A stretch of 9,806 nt of DNA from an uncultured Clostridium sp. GTDB taxonomy: Bacteria > Bacillota > Clostridia > TANB77 > CAG-508. Shown in pieces: positions 1 to 6,420 of the stretch. The notes under the pieces were generated by a model, which saw only the letters and a program-made list of their open reading frames with translations, was not told the origin of the DNA and made no database searches. The stretch lies in contig USCV01000047.1 of assembly GCA_900553225.1 (NCBI GenBank), forward strand, positions 1-9,806. Reading direction: 5' to 3'. Position 1 is the first letter of the stretch, and every line of letters begins with the position of its first letter. Both the position numbers and the translations under genes were made by a program.

Positions 1-17
1 GTGTGCTCTTCCGATCT
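1..17 (+). other. Residual Illumina adapter sequence
   Basis: These 17 bases are identical to the 3' end of the Illumina TruSeq read-2 adapter, which ends in GCTCTTCCGATCT. They are much more GC-rich than the following DNA. I read this as untrimmed library adapter at the contig edge, not genomic DNA, so the apparent GTG start codon at base 1 is an artefact. Confidence 0.93.
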
Positions 18-567
18 TATATATTATGATATAAATCAAAAAGTTGATATGCATATAAAAGCAAATAATAATTTAAAAAATAAATATGAGATTTTAAATC
101 TAGATACAAATACAAAATTAGAAGATTTTGAACAAAAGTTATTAACATTAAAGAAAATATTAGAAAAAGCATATAATAAAATTAAAAGTCCATATAATAT
201 AGAAGTTTATTCAATTTTACAGAATAATCAAATGTTTGAATGGACTTTGGCAAATTTAGATTTACAAGCAGAAATAAAAAAGCAAGATATTAACAATATT
301 GATGTTATTAAATACAATATACCAAAAGGAAGTTCATTATTGTTTTATTCAAACCATGTTATTTATTCTGAAAATTCAAAAGAAAGATTTGGAATGGATG
401 ACACAAAAGAAGTGTTACTATGCTTAAATAATTTTGAAAGATCTTTAATAGGTAAGTCAAAAGAAATAGTTAGCTTAGAAAAGAATGATTACGAAAATAT
501 AATTAAGACAATAAAAATCTATGAATATGATTTAAAGCCAATTGAAAATAAGGAGGAAAACAAATAA
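18..567 (+). CDS. Hypothetical protein, 3' part of a gene (5' end missing)
   Basis: An open frame runs from the end of the adapter to a TAA at 565-567, giving about 183 genuine residues. The true start lies off the contig. I do not recognise the family. The protein is lysine-, asparagine- and isoleucine-rich and appears soluble: a helical first part (roughly residues 20-65, rich in L, K and E) is followed by a mixed region, and there is no membrane segment or signal peptide. The stop codon abuts the ATG of deoB, and the AAGGAGG ribosome binding site of deoB (550-556) lies inside this gene's last codons. The two genes are therefore probably co-transcribed and translationally coupled. The context alone does not define a function. 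Confidence 0.75.
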
Positions 568-1768
568 ATGCTAGAAAATAATATAAATAGAGCAATTATA
601 ATTGTTTTGGATGGTTTTGGAGTTGGCCAAGCACCAGATGCAAAAGATTATGGAGATTGCGGAAGTAATACTTTAGAAGGAATTTATAATAATACGAGTC
701 TTAGACTGCCAAATTTAAAAAAGCTTGGATTATATAATATAGACGGTTTAAATATAAAAGAAAAAGATGTAAACGCAATTGGAGCATTTGGAAAAATGGA
801 AGAAAAAGCATGTCGGAAAAAATAGTCCAGTAGGACATTGGGAGATGTCTGGATATATTCAAAATCCTGGATTTAAAACATATCCGAATGCATTTCCAAA
901 AGAGTTAATAGAAGAATTTATTAATGAAACTGGAGTGACAGGAATTTTATGTAATGAAGTTGGTTCTGGAACAGAAATTCTTAAAAGATTTGGAAAAAAG
1001 CATATAGAAACAGGATATCCAATTATTTATACATCTGCAGATAGTGTATTTCAAATTGCAGCACATGAAGATATTATTCCTGTAAATAAATTGTATGAAA
1101 TATGTAAAATTGCAAGAAAAATATTAGATAAGCCACAGTATAATGTAGGTACAGTTATTGCAAGACCATTTGTTGGGGAGGATTCAGAAAATTTTGTAAG
1201 AACTTATAATAGGAAAGATTTTGAATCAAATACTTTTGGAAAAACAATGTTAGATGTTATAAGTAGTTCAAAAGAAAAAGGTTATAAAGTAATATCAATT
1301 GGAAAAATAGAAGACTTATTTTCTGGAAGAGGGATTGACGAAGCACTTCATACAGAGGGAAATGCAGATGGAATTCAGAAAACGATATTAAAAATAAAGG
1401 AAGAATCAAAAGGCTTAATTTTTACAAATTTAGTTGATTTCGATATGCTTTATGGTCATAGAAATAATATAGAAGGATATGCAAGAGCATTAGAATATTT
1501 TGATGAAAAGCTACCAAAAATAATAGAATCTATGAAAGACACAGATATTTTAATGATTACAGCAGATCACGGAAACGATCCTAGTACACCTAGTACAGAT
1601 CATTCAAGAGAATATGTACCTATATTAGTTTATGGAAAAAATGTAAAAGAAAATGTAAACCTTGGAATAAGAGAAACTTACTCAGATGTTTCAGCAACAG
1701 TTCTAGATATTTTAGGGTTAGAAAAACTTGCTAATGGCATAAGTTTCAAAAAAGAAATATTAAAGTAA
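568..1768 (+). CDS. deoB: Phosphopentomutase (DeoB), interrupted by a +1 frame shift at a CGG codon
   Basis: DeoB interconverts (deoxy)ribose-1-phosphate and (deoxy)ribose-5-phosphate, linking nucleoside breakdown to the pentose phosphate pathway in the cytosol. With one base skipped near 814 the protein has 399 residues, the family's usual length. It belongs to the alkaline phosphatase superfamily. The metal ligands known from the Bacillus cereus enzyme are all present: D15 in the N-terminal LDGFG, D292 and H297 in DFDMLYGHR, D333-H334 in TADHGND, and H345 in TDHSRE. The position of the phosphorylated threonine (GKDT in B. cereus) is S86 in GKNS, followed by VGHWE. The zero frame ends at 825 (TAG), while the rest of the protein is in the +1 frame. 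The shift falls at codon 83, CGG, where a conserved glycine is expected. Start: ATG 568 behind AAGGAGG. Confidence 0.93.
811..825 (+). other. Candidate +1 frameshift site in deoB (TGT CGG A)
   Basis: In the zero frame the codons read GCA TGT CGG AAA AAA TAG. Skipping C814 gives GCA TGT GGA AAA AAT AGT, which restores the conserved GK(N/D)(S/T) motif before VGHWE. A single inserted base, in DNA or as a sequencing error, would look identical. Removing one A from the A6 run (817-822) would also restore the frame, but would put Arg where the family has Gly. Confidence 0.6.
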
Positions 1769-1831
1769 AAAATAAATGTAAATGAATTTTAAAAAATATA
1801 AAAGTCATTTATTAACTATAAATAAAAATTA

Positions 1832-1875
1832 AAGTTAACCAAACAAAGGAAAAAAAGTATTTGTTTGGTTAACTT
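1832..1875. terminator. Bidirectional hairpin terminator between deoB and the thioesterase gene
   Basis: A perfect 16-bp inverted repeat pairs 1832-1847 (AAGTTAACCAAACAAA) with 1860-1875 around a 12-base loop. On the minus strand the hairpin is followed by TAATTTTTATTTA, and on the plus strand by AATTTTA. It lies where the two genes converge. The thioesterase stop codon (1869-1871) is inside the right arm, so the hairpin overlaps the end of that gene. Confidence 0.75.
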
Positions 1876-2591
1876 AATTTTACAATAGCGTGTAAAGACT
1901 TTAAATCACTGCTTTTTATAGTAATAATATGAGAATCATTTTCAAACGTATAAAAACATTTTACCGTATCTCCAAGTTTTATTTCTCTTTTATATAGAAT
2001 TTCGAAATTATTAAACTTACTATTTTTATAAATCTCATATGGTAATGCTTCATATGCTAAACTTAAGTAATTTATATTATGCATATGACCATTTACATCT
2101 ATATCATTTCTTCTTACACAATAAGTACAAGTTTCTTTTGAAACATCAGGCTCTTTTAATTTTGGAATTTCAACAATATTAAACACAGACTTATTTTCAG
2201 GCAAATATTGTTCAAACATAGAGTCTTCTATTCGTGCTATACTTCTTTTTTGTGCATCAATTAAAATCCATTTTGAAGTAGCAATTATTAATAGATTATT
2301 GTTTTCATCATAAACCTCAAAGTCACGATATGTATAGAATTTGTTTACTAATCTTGTCCATGTTTTAACCAAAACTTTATCTGAATACTTTGGCCTTTTA
2401 AATATTTGTACTTTCCAATTTAATAATATCCATGATAAATTTGTTTTAGATATATCATTTACTCCATATCCAATGCTAGCAGAATGCATATCTGCTGCTT
2501 CTTCTAAAATAGACAAAATACCTTGATTATTAAGTAAACTATTATTATCAATTTGTAAAAGTCCTACACGAAAATTTGAACTAAAAAACAT
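1869..2591 (-). CDS. Acyl-ACP thioesterase (plant FatA/FatB-like)
   Basis: This enzyme hydrolyses acyl-ACP to release free fatty acids from the type II fatty acid synthase in the cytosol. The 240-residue protein fits the bacterial Acyl-ACP_TE family, which is a double hotdog fold. The first hotdog carries SWILLNWKVQIFKRP (about residues 53-67) and a TRLVNKFYTYRDFEV strand region. The second starts with RRNDIDVNGHMHNINYLSLAYE. D165, N167 and H169, with E181 downstream, match the D-x-N-x-H...E catalytic arrangement of plant FatB, although the plant NQHVNN is GHMHN here. ATG 2591 is preceded on the minus strand by AAGGAGGA, a strong but rather distant ribosome binding site (about 11-12 bases). 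The gene is a single transcription unit with its own promoter, and its end overlaps the hairpin it shares with deoB. The chain-length preference cannot be read from the sequence. Confidence 0.85.
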   Translation of the reverse strand: MFFSSNFRVGLLQIDNNSLLNNQGILSILEEAADMHSASIGYGVNDISKTNLSWILLNWKVQIFKRPKYSDKVLVKTWTRLVNKFYTYRDFEVYDENNNLLIIATSKWILIDAQKRSIARIEDSMFEQYLPENKSVFNIVEIPKLKEPDVSKETCTYCVRRNDIDVNGHMHNINYLSLAYEALPYEIYKNSKFNNFEILYKREIKLGDTVKCFYTFENDSHIITIKSSDLKSLHAIVKLS

Positions 2592-2623
2592 AATATTATA
2601 TTTCCTCCTTACTCATAATGAAA

Positions 2624-2651
2624 ATTATATCACTTTTTTTAAAAAAATCAA
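2624..2651 (-). promoter_or_regulatory. Sigma-A-type promoter for the thioesterase gene
   Basis: On the minus strand, TTGATT (complement of 2646-2651) stands 16 bases before a perfect TATAAT (complement of 2624-2629). It lies just upstream of the ribosome binding site. The transcript would have a short leader of about 25-30 bases. Confidence 0.6.
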
Positions 2652-2671
2652 ATAAATTATGATAAAAACAC

Positions 2672-2700
2672 TTGCAAAACGAATAAATGTTTGATAAAAT
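2672..2700 (+). promoter_or_regulatory. Sigma-A-type promoter for the radical SAM gene
   Basis: TTGCAA (2672-2677) is followed after 17 bases by TAAAAT (2695-2700), with a TG extended -10 element at 2692-2693. It is back to back with the leftward thioesterase promoter, their -35 boxes about 20 bases apart, so one regulator could affect both genes. Confidence 0.6.
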
Positions 2701-2745
2701 ATCCAAAATATATAAAAAATAATAAAAGGTAGGTCAAAAATAATA

Positions 2746-3627
2746 ATGGAAATTTTAGAATCTTGTACTATATGCCCACATAAATGTATGGTAAATAGGC
2801 TACTAGGGAAAAAAGGAAGATGTAACTGTAACAATAAAATTAAAATTGCACTTGCATCTTTACATTATGCAGAAGAGCCATGTATAAGTGGAAATAATGG
2901 TTCTGGAACAGTTTTTTTTTCAAATTGCAATCTAAAGTGCATTTATTGTCAAAATTATGAAATAAGTCAACAAGGTAAAGGAAAGGAAATTTCGGAAGAA
3001 GAGTTAGCAGAAATTTTTATAAATGAACAAAATAATGGAGCACATAATATTAATTTAGTAACTCCAACAATGTATGTTCCACAAATAATAAAAGCTCTTA
3101 AAATTGCAAAGAAAAACGGTTTAAGTTTACCAATTATATATAATTCAAATGGCTATGAAAATATAGAAACAATAAAAATGTTAGATGGATATATTGATGT
3201 ATATTTACCAGACTTAAAATACTATTCTAACGAGCTTTCAAAGAAATATTCTGGTATAGACAATTATTTCAGTGTAGCAACTAAAGCTATTAAAGAAATG
3301 ATAAAACAAGTGGGACTTCCAAAATTTGATGAAAATGGAATAATTATTAAAGGTGTTATAATAAGACATTTAATTCTACCAAGTCACATGCAAAATACAA
3401 AAAATATTTTAAAATGGATAAAAGAAAATCTACCTAAAGAAACTTGGGTAAGCGTAATGGCGCAATACTTTCCTACATATAAGGCAAAAGAAGATACTCT
3501 TTTGAATAGAAAACTAAAAATTAAAGAATATAAAGAAATAGAGAAATATTTATATCTATTGGATCTGAAAAACGGATACATTCAAGAACTTGGTGAGAAT
3601 GAAGAACAATATGTTCCAAAATTTTAA
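2746..3627 (+). CDS. Radical SAM protein of the PflX / COG1313 group
   Basis: The 293-residue protein carries the radical SAM [4Fe-4S] motif at C61, C65 and C68 (CNLKCIYCQN), inside the FFSNCNLKC...QNYEIS context typical of COG1313, relatives of the pyruvate formate-lyase activating enzyme. An N-terminal cysteine cluster precedes it (C7, C10, C14, C26, C28, in CTICPHKC...GRCNC), also typical of this group. The EEPCISGNNGSGT segment (43-55) is a further family signature. These proteins are predicted to generate a 5'-deoxyadenosyl radical. Their substrate is largely unknown, and no glycyl-radical enzyme gene is adjacent here. The start is ATG 2746 with a modest AAAGGTAGG ribosome binding site. 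It is probably transcribed from its own promoter (2672-2700), and thyX downstream has a separate one. Confidence 0.85.
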   Translation: MEILESCTICPHKCMVNRLLGKKGRCNCNNKIKIALASLHYAEEPCISGNNGSGTVFFSNCNLKCIYCQNYEISQQGKGKEISEEELAEIFINEQNNGAHNINLVTPTMYVPQIIKALKIAKKNGLSLPIIYNSNGYENIETIKMLDGYIDVYLPDLKYYSNELSKKYSGIDNYFSVATKAIKEMIKQVGLPKFDENGIIIKGVIIRHLILPSHMQNTKNILKWIKENLPKETWVSVMAQYFPTYKAKEDTLLNRKLKIKEYKEIEKYLYLLDLKNGYIQELGENEEQYVPKF

Positions 3628-3633
3628 AAATAC

Positions 3634-3662
3634 TTGATGTTAATTACTGTTTTTGATATAGT
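3634..3662 (+). promoter_or_regulatory. Sigma-A-type promoter for thyX
   Basis: TTGATG (3634-3639) is followed after 17 bases by TATAGT (3657-3662), with a TG extended -10 element at 3654-3655. It starts 7 bases after the radical SAM stop codon and lies 27 bases before the thyX ATG. No terminator hairpin separates it from the upstream gene, so read-through is possible. Confidence 0.65.
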
Positions 3663-3689
3663 AAGAAAAAACATATTCAGGGGGAAAAA

Positions 3690-4838
3690 ATGAAAGTAGA
3701 GATTATAGGTTCAACAAAGCCAAAATATAAAATAACAAAAAAAGAGGCAATTTTATTTTCTGGAAAAGCAGCAGGAATATGCTATATGCCAGGTACAATA
3801 GAAACTTTATTTGAAGAAAACGAAGAAAAAACACTAAAAAGAGCAAGTAATACATTAAAAATGGGACATCACAGTGTATTTGATCATGTAAGTTTCAATT
3901 TAGCACTTAGCAATATTCCTAAAATATTAGCAATGATTTTAAATAATGAAGGAATGTATACAACGTCAGAAAAATCAGCAAGATACACAAAAATGCAAGT
4001 ATCAGAAAGGGAAAGTAGCTTATATGAAAAATGGATTAAAATTTTTTCAGAACAAATTGAAAAAAAATATCCAGAAATTATAGAAAAACAACGAATTAAA
4101 CTTGCACAAGAGAATGCTAGATATTTAGTTAGTGTATTTACACCATCAACTATTATGGAATATACTGTTTCATTTCGTCAATTAAATTACATTGCAAGCT
4201 TCTTTGAAAATTATATAAAAAATGAAGAAAATACAGAGTTTAATAAACTATTAAAGCCTTATCTTAAAGAGTTTAACGAACAAATAAAAGATTTATTAGT
4301 ACCAGAATTAAATGCAAATACAAAGCAAAGAAAAATTTCCTTATTTGCAAGTAGAAATTATATGGAAGAGTTCGGAGAATGCTATTCTTGTAATTATGAA
4401 GGAACATTTGCTGAGCTTGCACAAGCACAAAGACACAGAACTTTAAGATATAATATGAAAATTGAAGGTGAACCTAAATTTTACATACCAAAAATAATTG
4501 AAAATGATGAAGAACTAAAGAGTGATTGGTTAAAAGACATCAATTCATTAAAAGATCTATTCCCACAGGGAATGCTTGTAAAAATAAATGAAAGAGGTAC
4601 GGTAGAAGATTTTATTTTAAAGTGTAAAGAAAGATTATGCGGATGTGCACAATTAGAAATAATGCTACAAACAAAAGAAATATTAGATAAATATATTGAA
4701 AATACTAAAAATACTAACAAGTATGTATATGAATATTTATTACCATATGAAAGAGGAGTGAGATGTACATTTAAAGGTTGGAAATGTGCAAGTCCTTGCA
4801 TATGGGGAGCAAAGAATTCATTAACAAGAAAGATATAA
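3690..4838 (+). CDS. thyX: ThyX-like flavin-dependent thymidylate synthase, long two-domain form
   Basis: ThyX methylates dUMP to dTMP using FAD, NADPH and methylenetetrahydrofolate. This protein has 382 residues, against about 210-250 for usual ThyX, and looks like two divergent ThyX units in tandem. The first (about 1-170) has GHHSVFDHVSF (59-69) and SEKSARYTKM (93-102), which match the ThyX GHxSPFEH and S-x-R-Y segments, but the RHR flavin motif between them is missing. The second has GTFAELAQAQRHR (238-250), with RHR at 248-250, and ends with RLCGCAQLEI (315-324), the ThyX R...AQxEI substrate-binding end; its S-x-R-Y segment is missing. The C-terminal half also has eight cysteines (231, 234, 312, 317, 319, 359, 366, 370). 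Start: ATG 3690, AGGGGG ribosome binding site at 3679-3684. The family is fairly certain; the domain reading is inference. Confidence 0.8.
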   Translation: MKVEIIGSTKPKYKITKKEAILFSGKAAGICYMPGTIETLFEENEEKTLKRASNTLKMGHHSVFDHVSFNLALSNIPKILAMILNNEGMYTTSEKSARYTKMQVSERESSLYEKWIKIFSEQIEKKYPEIIEKQRIKLAQENARYLVSVFTPSTIMEYTVSFRQLNYIASFFENYIKNEENTEFNKLLKPYLKEFNEQIKDLLVPELNANTKQRKISLFASRNYMEEFGECYSCNYEGTFAELAQAQRHRTLRYNMKIEGEPKFYIPKIIENDEELKSDWLKDINSLKDLFPQGMLVKINERGTVEDFILKCKERLCGCAQLEIMLQTKEILDKYIENTKNTNKYVYEYLLPYERGVRCTFKGWKCASPCIWGAKNSLTRKI

Positions 4839-4880
4839 AATAATTTGGGGGCAATAACAAAAAAGGAAGATTTTAAGTTA

Positions 4881-5237
4881 ATGCCAATGATTAATAGATA
4901 CAATGAACTTAAAAATGATAATTTAAGTTTAAATGAAAATTCTAATTTTAATGAGACAAAAACAGGAGTAGGTGAGTTTATACATCAGATTTCAGAAAGG
5001 ATGAAAATGATGGAAAAAGACATTTGGGTTGTAGATAGATTTGAAGGCGAATATGTGATTTGCGAAAATAGAAATACAAAGGAAAAATTAGAAATACAGA
5101 AAGAAAAACTACCAAAGGAAATAAAAGAAGGAAGTGTATTAAATTATAAAGAAGGAAAATTTTCTATAGACTTAGAAGAAGAGAAAAAAATAGAAGATCG
5201 AATTAGAAAGAAAATGCAAGATTTATGGAATGAGTAA
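4881..5237 (+). CDS. DUF3006 domain protein
   Basis: The last 75 residues match DUF3006: DIWVVDRFEGEYVICE, then an EIKEGSVLNYKEGKFSIDLEE core and a charged helical tail (KKIEDRIRKKMQDLW). DUF3006 is a small domain of unknown function often beside, or fused to, ComEC-type metallo-hydrolases, as here with the next gene. The start is uncertain. The frame is open from 4839, right after the in-frame thyX stop. ATG 4881 gives 118 residues behind AAAAGGAAG, with long spacing. ATG 5010 gives 75 residues, the usual family size, behind AGAAAGGA at ideal spacing. A TTG at 4845 is also possible. I chose 4881 because the region before 5001 has no stop codon in very AT-rich DNA, which suggests that it is coding. 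The extension before the domain is asparagine-rich and unrecognised. Confidence 0.7.
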   Translation: MPMINRYNELKNDNLSLNENSNFNETKTGVGEFIHQISERMKMMEKDIWVVDRFEGEYVICENRNTKEKLEIQKEKLPKEIKEGSVLNYKEGKFSIDLEEEKKIEDRIRKKMQDLWNE

Positions 5238-5299
5238 TAAGTTATTTGTAAAAGCATTTAAAATTTTAAATACAACAAATGAAATATTAGGGGGCAAAA

Positions 5300-6235
5300 A
5301 TGAACAGACAAAAGAAAAATATAGATAATATAGTTAAAATAGTTTTAACTGTATGTATTGGAGTTTTGTTGTTAGTTATAGGAAATAACAAAGAGCAAAT
5401 AGGAAAAATATTTGGAGAAGATACAAAGGATGTTAATCAAACAAGTGTTAATGTTGAAAAAACCTCATTTGAGAAAGTCAATATTAAAACAGGAAATGAG
5501 GTTATAAGTAAAATAACAGATGAAACAGGACAAAAGATATATTTTTTTGATGTTGGACAAGCAGATAGTATACTAATTGTAAACAATGGAAAAACAATGT
5601 TAATAGATGGAGGAAATAATGAAGATGGAGATATGCTTGTAAAATATATAAATACATTGGGGATATCTAAAATAGATATTTTAGTTGGAACCCATCCTCA
5701 TGAAGACCATATAGGTGGATTAGATAATATCATTAAAGCATTTGATATAGGGAAAATATATATGCCAAAAGTTCAAACAAATACAAAGGCATTTGAAGAA
5801 GTATTAGATGCAATATCAGATAAAGGTTTGAGAGTCACAACTCCAAGTATTGGAGATACATTCAAAATTGGTGATGCAAATTGTGAAATTATGTCTATTG
5901 GTACAGATAAATCTAATCTTAATAGCACTTCTATTGTAATAAGAATGGTATATAAGGATGTAAGTTATTTATTTACAGGAGATATGGAAAAGGAAAATGA
6001 AGATAAAAGAACATGGCCTAAAACAGATATATTAAAGGTTGCTCATCATGGCTCTAAAACCAGTTCATCAGCAAAATTTTTAAATCAAATAATGCCAAAA
6101 ATAGCTGTAATTCAAGTTGGTAAAGATAATTCATATGGACATCCACATAATGAAACTTTAAAAAGATTAGAAAAATTAGGTGTAGAAGTTTATAGAAACG
6201 ATTTGAAACAAACAATTTTAATTGAGCAAAAGTAA
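5300..6235 (+). CDS. Membrane-anchored ComEC-type metallo-beta-lactamase-fold hydrolase
   Basis: The 311-residue protein begins with a positively charged stretch and one hydrophobic segment (about residues 11-28). No lipobox is visible, so it is probably held in the membrane with its catalytic domain outside. The domain resembles the C-terminal part of the competence protein ComEC: IYFFDVGQADSILI, then HPHEDHIGG with H132, H134, D136 and H137 as metal ligands, D228 in FTGDME, and H249-H250 in VAHHGSKTSS. YGHPHNETLKRL near the end is also typical. ComEC-type domains are thought to act on nucleic acid or phosphodiester substrates at the surface; the actual substrate here is unknown. The channel domain of true ComEC is absent. 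Start: ATG 5300 behind AGGGGG (5289-5294), 62 bases after the DUF3006 gene, probably the same transcription unit. Confidence 0.87.
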   Translation: MNRQKKNIDNIVKIVLTVCIGVLLLVIGNNKEQIGKIFGEDTKDVNQTSVNVEKTSFEKVNIKTGNEVISKITDETGQKIYFFDVGQADSILIVNNGKTMLIDGGNNEDGDMLVKYINTLGISKIDILVGTHPHEDHIGGLDNIIKAFDIGKIYMPKVQTNTKAFEEVLDAISDKGLRVTTPSIGDTFKIGDANCEIMSIGTDKSNLNSTSIVIRMVYKDVSYLFTGDMEKENEDKRTWPKTDILKVAHHGSKTSSSAKFLNQIMPKIAVIQVGKDNSYGHPHNETLKRLEKLGVEVYRNDLKQTILIEQK

Positions 6236-6288
6236 AAAATGCTTAGTAATTACAATTAAGAATAAAAAAGAGTGATAGAGAGTATAAA

Positions 6289-6327
6289 AGTCTGAATATA
6301 TAAAAGTGAATTTTGTATATTCAGACT
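6289..6327. terminator. Hairpin between the convergent hydrolase and asd genes
   Basis: Arms 6289-6305 and 6311-6327 pair over 17 positions (one T-G wobble) around a five-base loop GTGAA. The outer 12 bp (AGTCTGAATATA) are perfect. It sits in the 185-base gap between two genes facing each other, where a shared terminator is expected. Neither strand has a T-run immediately after the stem; on the minus strand a CTTTTTT stretch follows about 20 bases later. The terminator call is therefore positional. Nothing else is recognised in this gap. Confidence 0.5.
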
Positions 6328-6420
6328 AAAAAATCTATGAATATCAAAAATTAGGTATCGATAATTAAAATTTGGGTATTATTACTTATTGTGTTATTTT
6401 ATATCGTAGCAAATATTAAA

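Noticed and set aside
814..816. Simple reassignment of CGG to another amino acid
   Set aside because: A changed meaning would not explain the break, because the following codons are in the +1 frame at both sites. Only skipping a base, or reading four bases as one codon, restores the proteins.
817..822. Classical -1 slippery sequence at the A6 run in deoB
   Set aside because: The downstream frame is +1 relative to the upstream frame. A -1 slip leads to the wrong frame.
779..825. TTG-initiated separate gene for the second part of deoB
   Set aside because: There is no ribosome binding site before 779, and the overlap region encodes lysine-rich sequence unlike any DeoB start. The homology is continuous across a single frame change at 814.
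2625..2834. Leftward 69-codon frame with hydrophobic segments upstream of the thioesterase gene
   Set aside because: It overlaps the two divergent promoters and the start of the radical SAM gene, and its hydrophobic look comes from reading AT-rich DNA antisense.
4481..4903. Long leftward open frame across the end of thyX
   Set aside because: It is the antisense shadow of thyX, has no recognisable domain and no ribosome binding site, and the rightward frame is conserved.
5256..5271. Perfect palindrome ATTTAAAATTTTAAAT before the hydrolase gene
   Set aside because: It is made only of A and T in a very AT-rich gap and has no T-run or promoter spacing. It is likely to occur by chance, although a weak regulatory role cannot be excluded.
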